Of a stretch of DNA of 64,000 nucleotides, positions 46,438-57,679 are shown piece after piece. The DNA is from Atriophallophorus winterbourni (Eukaryota; Platyhelminthes; Trematoda; Plagiorchiida; Microphallidae): assembly GCA_013407085.1 (NCBI GenBank), contig JACCGJ010010690.1, positions 1 through 64,000 on the forward strand, written 5' to 3'. The number at the start of each line of letters is the position of its first letter. Position 1 is the first letter of the stretch. Under the pieces are notes generated by a model, which saw only the letters and a program-made list of their open reading frames with translations, did not search any database and had not been told where the DNA came from. The translations under genes were made by a program, and so were the position numbers.

Positions 46438-46535
46438 TCAAATAACCGACCAATCAGATGTCAGAACGTTCGTGAGAATAATTTTAGCCAATCAAATAAC
46501 CAACCAATCAGATGTCAGAACGTTTGTGACAATAT
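46425..46535. repeat. Two tandem CCAAT repeats upstream of the MULE
   Basis: The unit aataattttagccaatcaaa, taaccgaccaatcagatgtc, agaacgtt is present twice in tandem. It is the same core as the pair at 30945-31092. On the coding strand it presents GATTGG boxes, the form bound by NF-Y-type factors in animals; binding here is only inferred. Confidence 0.8.
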
Positions 46536-47154
46536 CGTTATTCATATCGCATGAATTCTTCTGAAGCCAACGATACATCTCCGGCTTCATTCCACCACAT
46601 CGAATATGTATCCACATTAAACAAATTTAACATTGAACAGCTTTAGCGTTATCGGCGACCTGTTTCGAACAAACCAGACAAGAATCCCCAGAGTGAGCAG
46701 CGGAGCCCTCATTCTCTTGAGGCTTCCTTGCAGTCGGTGCTGCATGATCTCCTTTTGCAGATTTACGAGTCGTAACCATGTTCAAATCCGTTGAAAATAG
46801 AATAAAAGTTCTTGTAATAATCTTGAAATAGATCGGATATCCACAACAATATGAAAATATCGTTAGGAGGAAACGTCCACGTTGACCTTAAAAACAACAA
46901 GCAAAAGTTAATAGAAGTTTTACTCCAAAGAGCAAACTTGAAGCGCATCAAGATCATTTTGTACACTATGTTATGATTAACGTTAAAGCTAAGGTAGAAA
47001 CAAGAGTTGCGTCCATGAACGCGTTTCATGGACCGACAACAATTACATTAGATACTGCTGAAACATTAGCCAGTTTTCATTCGTCTGTATACAACCCAAA
47101 TCGGTCCCTTCCAAGTAAGGTTGCCCTAGATTAGATTAGATTAGGTTAGGTGTG
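46536..47154. other. No gene recognised
   Basis: Possible 5' end of the MULE transposon. A short Cys-containing stretch (46660-46760) is seen but no intact ORF. A run of tagattagattaggttag near 47130 is a small tandem repeat. Confidence 0.3.
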
Positions 47155-47188
47155 CCTTGAAACAGTAGATGAGTGGTAAACATAGTTG
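47155..47188. repeat. Left flank of the CsRn1-like insertion: piece of the palindrome repeat
   Basis: The motif ccttgaaacagtagatgagt, ggtaaacatag matches 20366-20400. The right flank at 51723-51770 (atggcactgtaacataggg, ttcgtacaaggaacca) matches the continuation. The retrotransposon therefore landed inside a copy of that repeat. Confidence 0.72.
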
Positions 47189-47657
47189 TGTCGCGGTATG
47201 GGCTTACAAAAATCTATCAGAGATTACAAAAATAATAGCTACAATGTTGTATAAAGATATACAGATAGAAAATTCAAAATAACTCACCGAAGGCTGAAGT
47301 GAGTTGAGCAAGGAAATTGTGATGGGAAGGATACTGATTCTCCACGATGTCGAAGATTCCGAGTACGAACAGTAATGCAGGAATTGACTTGATTAAATCC
47401 GTTAAGATGGAAGTTCAGTTCAGGTAACGAATAAAGTAGCAAGCTCGCTAAAATGGAGTTATATCCGTGAGCGTTAATGATTCTCACAGTCCAAACATTC
47501 ACTGCAGTCAGTCCAGACAGTTGCAAACAAGTTCTCACACAATCGGCTCAGACACAGCGAGAGAGAACGAACCGCGCTGGTTGGATTCAAAACGTATTAT
47601 ATTTTCAAGGTCACAATAATTAACAATTGCAAATAGCAAAATGTGTGAAATACAACA
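47189..47657 (-). repeat. CsRn1-like 3' LTR
   Basis: 469 bp. It contains a 20-bp insertion (tctatcagagattacaaaaa, 47212-47231 region) that duplicates the adjacent ttacaaaaa and is absent from the other LTR. Confidence 0.93.
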
Positions 47658-47676
47658 ATACTCCCCTCCCAGAGCG
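47658..47676 (-). promoter_or_regulatory. CsRn1-like polypurine tract
   Basis: The minus strand reads CTGGGAGGGGAGTAT directly before the 3' LTR. Confidence 0.8.
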
Positions 47677-47694
47677 TACAATAGGCTCGAAATA

Positions 47695-50628
47695 TCACTC
47701 ACACTCATAATCGTTCAGATGCTGTGGGAACCTGACGCGCCTACCACTGCGACTCGCAACCGTGGGAACAGGCTCAACTGGTAATGTAGCATCGGGCGTG
47801 GGAACGGGCTTTGAATTCAGTTGAAAGCTGTCGGAGTGTGATGCGGAGGTTGTTGGCTGGGGCAAAACGTGGGAAGATTGTTCAACAAAGGAAGGCTTCA
47901 ATCGATCAACTGAGACGGTATCACGGCGACCGTTGATGTCTAACACGAAATGTTTGTCTTGGCGTGAGATGACTTGATGTGGACCATGATAACGTGGTTG
48001 CAATGATTTGCCTATGGTATCACGACGCACAAAGACGAAGTCGCACGTATCTAAGTCGGGGTGTTTATAGATTGAAGGCGTGGAAGTACGAGGAGGTTGG
48101 TATCGTAAACGAGAAACAAAATTGCGTAACCGGGAAATGAGGTCAGAAACGGGTGGAAAATGTTTAAGAGGACTGACAAAATCACCAGGCAATGATAAGG
48201 ATGAACCGTAAACCAATTGTGCGGGAGAACATTTTAAATCTTCTTTAATGCATGTACGTAATCCAAGAAGGACAAGTGGAAGGTTTTCGGCCCACTTGCT
48301 CGGGTCAACTTGGCAGGCTAAAGCGGCTTTCAATTGTCGATGGAATCGTTCAACTAAACCGTTAGCAGATGGGTGATATGCCGTAGTGCGAATATGTTGG
48401 CAACCAAGGAATGCTGAGAGATCACGAAATAGAGAAGATTGAAATTGAGCTCCACGATCAGTGGTAACGATAGCAGGTGCACCGAAGTTTGCTACCCAAT
48501 GCTGAATGAAAGCACGAGCAACAGACTCTGAAGAAATATCAGAAATAGGAACGGCGATGGGCCATCGGGTATACCGGTCAACAGCAGTCAAAATGTAGGT
48601 GAAGTTGTTTGAAGAAGGAAGAGGACCAACTAAGTCTAGGTGAACATGCGAAAAACGAGCTTCGGGGTTGGGAAACTGTCCGGGACTAGTAGTTGTATGT
48701 CTATGAACTTTATTACGTTGACATTGAATGCAGGATCTTGCCCACTGGCGAATATCCTGATTCATGCCAGGCCAAACAAAACGAGACGAAATCAACGCAG
48801 TAGTTGCACGAATTCCAGGGTGAGAAATCGAGTGCAAATGATCAAAAATGGCTCTGCGAAGAGAAAAGGGGATAAATGGACGTATGACATGATTGGAAGT
48901 GTCACACAAAATAGTTTCTTCTGAGAAGGGCAAAGGCATGGGTGTCAGTTTGATAGACTGGAAAGAATCAGCTTCAGACGAAAAATCTTCACGACGTTGC
49001 TCTACAGCAATGGCTTCTAGGCTAACATTGGCCGGAATAATGGCATCTACTCCTGGGCGAGATAGACAATCTGCGACAACATTTGAAGTACCGGAAATGT
49101 GGCGAATGTCTGTCGTAAACTGTGAGATGAAATCAAGTTGTCGGATTTCACGAGGAGAATGTCTGTCATGGCGAGATCGGATTGCATATACCAGAGGTTT
49201 GTGATCCGTTAGCACGGTAAATGTATGACCCTCTAACAGATGTCGGAAATGTCGGATGGCGAGGTATATAGCAAGAAGTTCTCGGCCGAATGCGCTGTAG
49301 TTCGATTGTGTCGGTGAAAATTTTTGAGAAAAAAATGATAATGGTTGCAAGTCATTATCTATGAGTTGCTGAAGAACTGCTCCAGCTGCAAAATTAGAGG
49401 CGTCTGTAGTTAAAATGAGACGGGTAGTGGGATCAGTATTCAAATGAATAAGGGCAGTTGCATTGCCAACAGCTTCTTTTGCTGATTCGAATGCAGTAAG
49501 TGCTTCCGAGTCGAAAGATAATTCTTTCTTTGATCCACGTAACAGGTTGGTCAGCGGATGAAGCACGTTCGAGCAATGAGGCAAAAAACGACGGTAATAG
49601 TTTATCATACCGAGAAAACGTTGCAACTGTTTAATGGAAGTGGGGATAGGAAAATCCTTTATGGCAGCCACTTTAGATGCTAAGGGGGTGATTGAGTGAG
49701 CATCAATGTGATGTCCAAGAAACTCAAGAGAATTTACACCAAAGAGACATTTTGAAGGGTTGATGTTGAGTCCAAAATCAGAAAAACGTTCAAAAACAAG
49801 AGATAGATGACGCTTGTGTTCTTCTGACGAGGAACTAGCAATTAAAACATCATCTATGTAGACAAAAACAAAATCGAGACCTCTGACGACATGATCCATG
49901 AAACGCTGGAATGTCTGTGCTGCATTACGTAAGCCAAATGGCATGCGAACGAATTCGAAGAGACCAAAAGGAGTAGTGATGGCAGTCTTCTTGATATCGC
50001 ATTCGGCAATGGGGATGTGATGATATGCACGCACAAGGTCGATTTTAGAAAAAATTGTTTTCCCGTAAAGATTAGAAGAAAAATCATGGATGTGTGGGAT
50101 AGGGTAACGGTCTGGGACGGTATGGGCGTTCAGTGCACGATAGTCACCGCATGGTCTCCAATCACCTGTAGATTTCTTTGGAACAAGATGGAGAGGTGAT
50201 GACCAGCAGCTGTTGGACGGACGAATTGTGCCAAGCTGAAGCATGTGTTCAAATTCGGCCTTTGCTGCTTTCAGTTTGTCGGGAGCTAAACGGCGTGGAC
50301 GTGCAGAAACGGGCAGACCTGTTGTATCAATCGAATGAACCACATCGTGTTTGACAGTTACGGAGTCGGACGATGGGTGTGTCAATTGAGGAAATTTATC
50401 GAGGATGTTATTAAAACAACCAGAGTCAGTTGGAGGAGAAAGGTGTATGCCAACTGAATGAATGGATGATGAGTTGCAGGAGACTGATAGGGTTGTGATG
50501 CTGTCTAGTAGTTTTCTGTCTTTTAGATTGACCGTGAGGCCGAAGGATGACAAAAAATCAGCTCCAATAATGGGATACTGGGTGTCAGCAATAACAAAAA
50601 TCCACGGAAACTGGCGTCGAAGGCCCAA
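47695..50628 (-). CDS. CsRn1-like pol: RT, RNase H, integrase (977 codons)
   Basis: An uninterrupted frame with all enzymatic domains. The protease C-terminus is [65 protein letters not shown] and the catalytic [11 protein letters not shown]. RNase [34 protein letters not shown] and [11 protein letters not shown]. Integrase zinc finger: H-x-H then [10 protein letters not shown]. Integrase core: [26 protein letters not shown] and [18 protein letters not shown]-terminal part: [20 protein letters not shown] and [12 protein letters not shown]. Catalytic residues are all present. The assigned start is a TTG within the protease region; real translation would come from a gag-pol frame upstream, from which it is offset by a frameshift near 50690. 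Confidence 0.94.
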   Translation of the reverse strand: MGLRRQFPWIFVIADTQYPIIGADFLSSFGLTVNLKDRKLLDSITTLSVSCNSSSIHSVGIHLSPPTDSGCFNNILDKFPQLTHPSSDSVTVKHDVVHSIDTTGLPVSARPRRLAPDKLKAAKAEFEHMLQLGTIRPSNSCWSSPLHLVPKKSTGDWRPCGDYRALNAHTVPDRYPIPHIHDFSSNLYGKTIFSKIDLVRAYHHIPIAECDIKKTAITTPFGLFEFVRMPFGLRNAAQTFQRFMDHVVRGLDFVFVYIDDVLIASSSSEEHKRHLSLVFERFSDFGLNINPSKCLFGVNSLEFLGHHIDAHSITPLASKVAAIKDFPIPTSIKQLQRFLGMINYYRRFLPHCSNVLHPLTNLLRGSKKELSFDSEALTAFESAKEAVGNATALIHLNTDPTTRLILTTDASNFAAGAVLQQLIDNDLQPLSFFSQKFSPTQSNYSAFGRELLAIYLAIRHFRHLLEGHTFTVLTDHKPLVYAIRSRHDRHSPREIRQLDFISQFTTDIRHISGTSNVVADCLSRPGVDAIIPANVSLEAIAVEQRREDFSSEADSFQSIKLTPMPLPFSEETILCDTSNHVIRPFIPFSLRRAIFDHLHSISHPGIRATTALISSRFVWPGMNQDIRQWARSCIQCQRNKVHRHTTTSPGQFPNPEARFSHVHLDLVGPLPSSNNFTYILTAVDRYTRWPIAVPISDISSESVARAFIQHWVANFGAPAIVTTDRGAQFQSSLFRDLSAFLGCQHIRTTAYHPSANGLVERFHRQLKAALACQVDPSKWAENLPLVLLGLRTCIKEDLKCSPAQLVYGSSLSLPGDFVSPLKHFPPVSDLISRLRNFVSRLRYQPPRTSTPSIYKHPDLDTCDFVFVRRDTIGKSLQPRYHGPHQVISRQDKHFVLDINGRRDTVSVDRLKPSFVEQSSHVLPQPTTSASHSDSFQLNSKPVPTPDATLPVEPVPTVASRSGRRVRFPQHLNDYECE

Positions 50629-50924
50629 GTCGAGTGTAAGGCATTTACGACCGTATGTTTGAATGGCGCTTCCATTGGCAGCCTGCAGAGAAATGGCGTA
50701 GCATATGCTTTGTCGTTCTCTACAGATGGTGGAACTACACTGATCGCAGCACCGGTGTCATGAGGAAACGGAGAGAGGTTGATGGATCGTAAATAAATAG
50801 TAGACGACTTTGGGAAGAATTGCCAACTGCAGCCGTCGTCTTTACTGAGTGGCTTGCAAGTTTCCCGATGGAGATTTTGATGACCCGTAAGCACAAGGCT
50901 TGGTGCACTTACGAGCTGCATCAC
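50523..50924 (-). pseudogene. CsRn1-like protease region, frameshifted
   Basis: A short frame has [18 protein letters not shown], in which DTGA is the aspartic protease active site. The frame then needs a shift near 50690 to join the pol ORF ([16 protein letters not shown] in the other frame). The frame shift relative to gag at about 50850 may be natural for the family. Confidence 0.8.
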
Positions 50925-51153
50925 CGTAACGTTTGTGATACCAGCAGGTTTCTGGATCGTTTTGGGGACGCTGGAATGATGAGTGACGGGATCTTGTCTG
51001 TGAGCGATTGTGGAACGTTCTATGCGGTTTAGAATGTTGCTGTCGGAAGAGTGGAATTAACTGCTGTATTAGGACTTCGAGTTTATCTAGTCGCTCTCCC
51101 ATTAGTGCGTTAGTGTCAAGAGAAGAGACAATAGCGACTTCGGAATCAGACAT
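50842..51153 (-). pseudogene. CsRn1-like gag, reduced to C-terminal part
   Basis: 104 codons with a zinc finger CWYHKRYGDAARKCTKPC (C-x2-H-x9-C-x3-C), the CHCC-type finger of this clade instead of CCHC. A Lys/Arg/His/Ser-rich stretch precedes it. The large N-terminal gag domain is missing: only about 120 bp separate this ORF from the 5' LTR. Confidence 0.85.
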
Positions 51154-51254
51154 GTATAAAAATCAAAATTGGAGAATGAGAAAAGTTGTGCGAAAGCAGA
51201 TGAATAACTGTGAGGATGAACAGTTCGTAGTTATAAAAAGTTCATCAATTTGTA

Positions 51255-51270
51255 GACGTTGGGGTAACCA
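51255..51270 (-). promoter_or_regulatory. Primer-binding site resembling tRNA-Trp
   Basis: On the minus strand TGGTTACCCCAACGTC starts 3 nt inside the 5' LTR. Animal tRNA-Trp would give TGGTGACCCCGACGTG: 13 of 16 positions agree. Confidence 0.75.
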
Positions 51271-51273
51271 ATT

Positions 51274-51722
51274 TGTAGCGGTATGGGCTTACAAAAATAA
51301 TAGCTACAATGTTGTATAAAGATATACAGATAGAAAATTCAAAATAACTCACCGAAGGCTGAAGTGAGTTGAGCAAGGAAATTATGATGGGAAGGATACT
51401 GATTCTCCACGATGTCGAAGATTCCGAGTACGAACAGTAATGCAGGAATTGACTTGATTAAATCCGTTAAGATGGAAGTTCAGTTCAGGTAACGAATAAA
51501 GTAGCAAGCTCGCTAAAATGGAGTTATATCCGTGAGCGTTAATGATTCTCACAGTCCAAACATTCACTGCAGTCAGTCCAGACAGTTGCAAACAAGTTCT
51601 CACACAATCGGCTCAGACACAGCGAGAGAGAACGAACCGCGCTGGTTGGATTCAAAACGTATTGTATTTTCAAGGTCACAATAATTAACAATTGCAAATA
51701 GCAAAATGTGTGAAATACAACA
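51274..51722 (-). repeat. CsRn1-like 5' LTR
   Basis: 449 bp; lacks the 20-bp insertion of the other LTR. Confidence 0.93.
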
Positions 51723-51839
51723 GTTTTACGTGAATGGCACTGTAACATAGGGTTCGTACAAGGAACCACGTGTTCAATAAATACTGTTACAGACTTATTG
51801 TGACATGTTAAACGTTCAATAAAGTGTCTCTATACGAAT

Positions 51840-53564
51840 GACCAAAGTGTTTTTAATAAATTGGCTGAACTAACCGAGCTGTTGAAACGATACTAATCCG
51901 AACTCGTCGCTGTTACTGAAACCTGGTTTCATTCGTGTATGGCTGAAAGCGAACTGTCGACCGCCAACATGATGCTCTTACGGAACGATCGCCCAAGAAA
52001 TGATTGTGGTATGACTCTTTACTGTCCCGAACGTCTTTAGTGCATCAAGATACACCATCCCGACCTCGAATCAGAAGATACCCTATGGTGTAGGCTTACG
52101 CATGAGTCGCAGGATGACGACATCATTTGCATGATATATCGCACTCCGTCATCGACGGATGCTCAAAACGACAGGTTATTAGGGTCTCTAAACTACGCCG
52201 GAGAGATTCGAAGTTGCCATGGGGAAATCAACCTTCCCCATCATTTTGCCACATCAGATCATTCTCTACACACACTTAATCATAAATTCCGTGAGCTAAT
52301 ATACATGCTTCTACTGCATAAGCATGTGTCCGACTTTACTCACAGATAAAAATCGGAGTTGTCATCCGTTTTGTATTTAATCCTTATTACCGAGTTTACG
52401 GCAGTTGTGGGTGTTGACCATATTGCCACGCTCGGTCGGAGTAATCATCTTGTGTTAAGCTTTCAAAATGTCTGCAGCACTAGACGAGTATATGAGTCCG
52501 CAGTACTATTCAGACGGATCGAATGAGTGAGATTACATGATGCGCTTGGGTTAGAAAATTGGCGAGTGCTTGACAACACCGAAAAACATTGCACCGCACT
52601 CGAGGAAAGATTTCAGTAAAACATATATCAAAATTCGCGATTTGTCGATGAACGAAATGCAAGCGACTTAAGTTTAAGTTTCTTAGTCGCACAAAAAATT
52701 GATCGGGCAAAGAAACTCTGCTTTGGTTCAACACAGAAATACCAAGACTGATGCTCCCTGGATGCGACCGAGTCTATCACTTTCGACTACTACAAAAGCT
52801 GAAGTAGATTGGTATAAGCGTACAGCTATTCGTATGCTTTGAAATTTACCTCAGTGGCCGCAAGGCGATCGTTCGAATCAACGGGGTAAAATCACGGTTT
52901 ATTGATGCCTCTAGTGGCGTACCACAAGCTTCCGTTCTCGGGCTAGTCTTTTCTTGGTTTATATGACAGACCTACCAGAGACGCCCTCGTGATAGGTGAT
53001 TCTCTTCGCTGTATGTATGAAAGCACAAGCCTGATCCAGGCAAAGTGCCGCACAGTCAGAGACTGTACGTGGGCTAAGATACTGTCAGGTTGCCCAGGCC
53101 TAGACATATATGAGGGGGGAATAGAAATAGAAATGGTAGTGAGACTACAGCGTATTTCAGCATGCAGCTCACGACCGTTGGCCAATCAATTTAGCACGAT
53201 GTTAGCCGTACAGCACAGAAATGCTGCACGATTGCACATCCGTGCAGCTCTTCGCTGATGATATTAAACTTTTGACGCGGATAAAATCAAATGCGGACTG
53301 TGTACAGCTGCAAAGTTATCTAGATGTTCTCCATGAATGTTTGCTACGGAATAAGCTGCCATTTAATTTCCAAAAATGCAAGGTGTTACAAATTGGTAAG
53401 CCATTTCAGTACCAATATCACTTTGGGCTGACGATTTTAAGCTGAACCGAGTCGGAAAGCGATTTCGAAGTTTGGCTATGCGGCAGACTGAAGAACAGCC
53501 AGCATTTTTAGTTCACATACAAGCATGCTTTCAAGCTTCTAGGTATGTTGCGACGGAATATCAG
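51840..53564 (+). pseudogene. CR1-like LINE (LINE-B group) with endonuclease and RT remnants, split by a SINE-like copy
   Basis: Endonuclease pieces: SELVAVTETWFHSCMAESEL (about 51905), DTLWCRLTHESQ, IICMIYRTPSS (52125-52155) and TLGRSNHLVLSFQ (52430). The RT resumes at 52840 with SRFIDASSGVPQASVLGL. The palm motif is split by an inserted SINE-like element (53012-53247) and continues LFADDIKLLTRIKSNADC then LRNKLPFNFQKCKVLQIGK. The end near 53560 is cut by the next LINE. Many stops. Confidence 0.8.
53012..53247 (-). mobile_element. SINE-like element inserted in a LINE RT
   Basis: 236 bp, from tatgtatgaaagcacaagcc (tail side) to cacatccgtgcag (5' end), flanked by a perfect 10-bp duplication CTCTTCGCTG (53002-53011 and 53248-53257). 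Removing it plus one duplication restores the LFADD codons of the host LINE. Confidence 0.94.
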
Positions 53565-54862
53565 AACCTTCTCACTCGCTCATGTATCTCCAATCTACTG
53601 ACCGCCCGAGAACATTGGTGCAGAAGCCTTGACGCTGGTGTGCCAGTTGATGTAGTCTTCATCGACTTCAGTAAAGCATTCGACCGTGTTCCACATCAGA
53701 GGCTTATTTGGAAACTAAGAATGTCTGGTATAGATGATTCTTTGCTTGCTTGGATTGAGGATTTTCTTATCGGAAGGCGAAGCCTCGTTGAAGTCAATGG
53801 GGCCAGATCTGCATCCTTTATCCCAACTTCTGGTGTACCACAAGGATCCGTTCTGGGGCCAACCTTGTTCAAACTCTATGTAAGTGACCTTCCCGGTATT
53901 CTGAACAGTGGTTGTCTCTTATTTGCAGATGATCTGAAGGTGTGGGCTTCTGTCACGACTGCCGCTGACGCTTCCCACTTGCAAAATGATTTGAATGAGC
54001 TTCGGAATTGGACTGACAGATGGATGCTCCCGATTAATGAAAAGAAGTGTGCTATCATGCACATCGGGAGCAACAACATGCGACGTGCATATCGTTTGGA
54101 GGGCCATGGTATCAGGATAGTTGATGTAGAGCGAGATTTGGGGGTGATGATAACTTCATCCCTCAAAACTGCGGAGGATACTGCCAGAAAGGTCGGCTCT
54201 GCCAGCCGCATGTGGTGAGCATTGAGACGATCCTTCTTAGAGATGAATCCCAAAGTTTTTGAAGTTCTGTATAGCTCTCACGTCAGACCTATATTAGAAT
54301 TTGGGCTTCCGGTGAACTATCCGTTAACCAAAGGGGAGAAGGATCGTCTGGAGAAAGTCCAAAGGAGGGCTACCAAGTGCGTGAGGGGTATGTTTCGTAT
54401 TCCCTATGACGACCGATTGCGGGAACTCACACTTTTCCCACTGGAATATCGAAGAATGCGATATGATTTACTGGTCACGCGGAGAATCCTACTTGGATAT
54501 TACGGAACGGAACTTCAACAATTCTTTTCGGTATCCACGGACTCCAGAACTAGAGGTCATTCGCTGAAGTTGCAGAAGCGCCGAACGGAACACCTGAAAC
54601 CATCGTTTACTCTGTCGACTAGAGTGGTCAATATTTGGAATGCACTCTCCGCTGATGCAGTCGGGGCAGTCACCGAAGAGCAGTTTAAACGCATATTGGA
54701 CGGTGAACTTCCCGCTATCCTTCGCGATTCGCCTACTCTTTCAGCTCAGTAACTCCTTGTGAGGAATCTACGCTGAGATAGCAGAGACCCGGGATGTGAA
54801 GCGGCTTTCACGGACTGTAGTCCTCCTGCCGTCTATTCAGAAGAAGAAGAAGAAGAAACATT
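53565..54862 (+). pseudogene. CR1-like LINE-A, 5'-truncated, RT to 3' end
   Basis: One frame runs from about 53565 to 54752 with a single TGA at 54216-54218. RT motifs: SCISNLLTAREHWCRSLDAG, VVFIDFSKAFDRVPHQRL, SGVPQGSVLGPTLFKLY, CLLFADDLKVWASV, NEKKCAIMHIG and ERDLGVMITSSLKTAEDTAR. After the stop the C-terminal part continues (VQRRATKCVRGMFR, TDSRTRGHSLKLQKRR, VVNIWNALSADAV). The 3' UTR ends with gccgtctattcagaagaaga, a (GAA)n tail. The catalytic residues are intact. Confidence 0.9.
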
Positions 54863-54874
54863 GCCCACCATCAT

Positions 54875-57495
54875 GAAATCCAACGTTATACACAGGTCGA
54901 GGTTAACGGAGTTAAATCGCGGACTACACGTCCAAGTTCTGGGGTTCCGCAGGGATCTGTTCTCGGCCCGTTACTTTTTAAAGTATATGTTAATGACCTC
55001 CCCGACTCATTAAATCTGAATTGTCTACTTTTTGCAAATGATCTGAAAGTTTGGGGTACAGTAAGCTCTTCTGTTGAGAATACAGTTTTCCAGAACAAAT
55101 TGAACGAATTGCTTGATTGGACGGTAAAATGGCAGCTTCCTGTAAACCGGCAGAAATGCGCTGTAATGCTTTTGGGTCCAAGCACGCCTGTAGATGCGTG
55201 CTTCCTCGGGGATCATCAACTAAAATGGGTTGATATTGAACGTGACCTGGATACAGTTGTGACTCGGTCACTTAAATCCAAGGAGGATACGAATAGAAAA
55301 GCTGTTGCTGCAAACCGCGCATGGTGGGCTATTAGTCGGTCGTGGAAAATGTCGGTGGAAAATGTGCAAAGGCGGGCGACGAAAAGAGTACAAGCATTGA
55401 AATCAATTCGTTATGTGGAGAGAGTTCAACGCCTCAACCTGATGTCGCTCAGTATTCGGCGTGTGCGCTACGACTTGCTGCTAATTCAAGCGCTGTTCGC
55501 CAACATACGGGTTGAGGAACGCGTTCTGATCCCTTGGAGAGAATCAGTAATTGCTCCTATTTTCAAAAAGGGACGGCGCGATTCCTGTGAAAATCATCGG
55601 GGTATCAGTCTCATTTCAGTAGCTCCTAAAATACTGGCGTCCATTCTGCTTCACCGATTGAGTACCAAACGGGAAGAGCAAATCCGTGAGGAGCAAACTG
55701 GGTTTCGTGCCGGCCGAGGGTGCATAGATCAAATTTTCACACTCCGTCAGTTACTGGAGCAACGCCACACTTTTCGTAAACCAACTATCGTGGTATTCCT
55801 TGACATCCGAGCGGCATTCGATTCAATCGATCGTGAAAGTCTTTGGAACTGTCTACTGAGACATGGAGTGCCCGAGAAGTATGTTTGGATCTTGAAAGCA
55901 TTATATTGCCAAACTTCGGGCAGGGTTCGAGCGTACGGACAATTGTCGTCCTCGTTCAATATCTCCAGCGGGGTGCGGCAGGGCTGCCCTATCTCGCCGT
56001 TCCTTTTTAACTTCGCGATCGACGATGTCCTGAGAAAAGCTTTAGCTGGCCTGGTGGGCACAGGTGTTGAACTTCTGCCGGGTGAGCGAGCGACCGATCT
56101 AGAGTATGCCGATGACATCGCACTTCTGGGAGATGACCCTCATATAATGCAACAAGCCCTGGACCGCCTGGCACTTGAAGCTTCAAGGTATGGCATGTGC
56201 TTTGCGCCTAACAAGTGTAAAACACTTACCCAGGATTGGAGCGGCTCTCTTCCAAACCTAACTGTGTGCGATGTCAATCTTGAATTGGTCGACAGCTTTG
56301 TTTACCTTGGCAGTTGTATCTCCGCTGGAGGTTGTGTCGAGGACGAGATCTCACATCGTGTTCGCAAAGCGGGTGCAGCGTTTGCTAACCTTCGCCACCT
56401 GTGGCGTCGACGCGATGTTTCACTCCATACTAAAGGCCGAGTGTACAACGCAGTGGTGCGTGCTACACTCCTTTATGGCTGCGAAACCTGGTCTATCCGA
56501 GCGGAAGATGTCCGTCGGCTTTCTGTTTTTGATACCCGTTGCCTGCGTAGAATTGCTCGCATTCGGTGGCAGCATCGTGTTACAAATATAGATGTCTGCA
56601 AGCGGGTGTTAGGACCAGGTGGCCACGGACTGAGAGAAATGCTGATGCTTGCTCGCTTGCGATGGTTGGGACATGTATTAAGAATGCCTACTCACCGTTT
56701 ACCGTACCGCGCCTTATTCGCAGAGCCTGACAGAAGCTGGGAGAAAAGATCGGGTGGCCAGTCCATGACGTGGCGCGTTGGGATGAAGAAACTCACCGTA
56801 GCGCTAGGCTCAGTTGGGCGTATTCGTTTGCCTGGGTGGGGTCCAAAAGCTCCACCTAATAGTTGGCTGGAAACCTTACGCGATATGGCTACAAACCGAA
56901 GTCAGTGGCGCCAGTGTATTTTATTATGTGTGTCATAATTTTTTATTCGGTATTATTTTACATAAAAAAACAAAAAACAAAAACAAAACAAAAACCCAAA
57001 AAATCGCATGCAGTGAAACTACAAAAACAAGCTGCTTTTTGTGCATTTGCTTTTGCGTATTCCGCTTGCCTGCTTTCCCTTTTCCACGCGCTTGCTTATC
57101 TGCTTTTCCTGCTTCATATTGCTTGGTACTTTGTCTGGCTCCAGACTTGTGTTTCATGATGATGATGATGATGCTAATTCGTCGCACATTACTGGGAGCT
57201 TATGGTGACAAGTTGCGCGAGTTTTTCCCTCTCGTGGCGGACTCAAGAACCCGTGGCCATGTTCTAAAGCTTCAAAAGCGAAGTACACTACGCTTCCGGA
57301 AGAGGTTATTTTAGCAAGATCTGAAAACAAATTCAAGCAACTAGTGGACAAGGTACTGCCTGTAATCACGGCGAAGCTGTACTACACTGGACAGAATGTC
57401 TTCAATTGAGGTTCACTTGGACTATGTTGCTGATATAAAGAGATGCGGCTTTCTAGGGCTTGACCCTCTGCCGTTTATCAAGAAGAAGAAGAATA
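54875..57495 (+). pseudogene. CR1-like LINE-A, second copy, split by an RTE-like insertion
   Basis: RT from the motif SGVPQGSVLGPLLFKVYVND (about 54940). The catalytic motif is degraded to LLFANDLKVWGTV. Then NRQKCAVMLLG, ERDLDTVVTRSLKSKEDTNR and VRYDLLLI up to 55487. The copy resumes at 57172 with IRRTLLGAYGDKLREFFPLV, ADSRTRGHVLKLQKR and a 3' UTR ending gccgtttatcaagaagaaga at 57480-57494. Confidence 0.88.
55488..57171 (+). mobile_element. RTE-like LINE, 5'-truncated, nested in LINE-A
   Basis: It is flanked by tgctaattc (55479-55487 and 57172-57180), a 9-bp duplication. The ORF covers RT and C-terminus: VIAPIFKKGRRDSCENHRGI, EEQTGFRAGRGCIDQIFTLR, VVFLDIRAAFDSIDRESLW, SGVRQGCPISPFLFNFAIDD, the catalytic LEYADDIALLGDD, YLGSCISAGGCVEDEI, LLYGCETWSIRAEDVRRL and RLRWLGHVLRMPTHRLPYRA, to a stop at 56936-56938. 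The 3' UTR has an A-rich stretch and a gcttgcctgctttccc block and ends in (ATG)n. By chance the insertion is in frame with the host LINE, giving a 612-codon ORF from 55100. The RT has no stop, so it is young. Confidence 0.93.
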
Positions 57496-57679
57496 TAATG
57501 TTGGCTAGAATTCTCTATTTTAGATGCACATGGGAATACACTTCTCAGTGTTTGTGACACACTAAAGTGTTCAACACCACACGTTCTCCACAACTAATAA
57601 GCTTTAGATTGCTGCATCCTTTTTCCATATATGTGGTACTAGTTTCGGTACATGTTTAACCGGCAACCTTTCCGCAAAC

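Larger units (their letters stand above)
47189..51722 (-). mobile_element. CsRn1-like Ty3/gypsy LTR retrotransposon
   Basis: LTRs are at 47189-47657 (469 bp) and 51274-51722 (449 bp), TGT...ACA. They differ by a 20-bp insertion in the first and by 3 substitutions that I counted, so insertion is recent. The 4-bp flanks are gttg and gttt, a likely decayed target duplication. The primer-binding site resembles the end of tRNA-Trp, as in CsRn1 of Clonorchis. The coding region is pol in one long ORF, protease in another frame and a gag reduced to its C-terminal zinc finger. At 4.5 kb it is a near-complete but gag-deleted copy that could move only with help from other copies. Confidence 0.93.
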
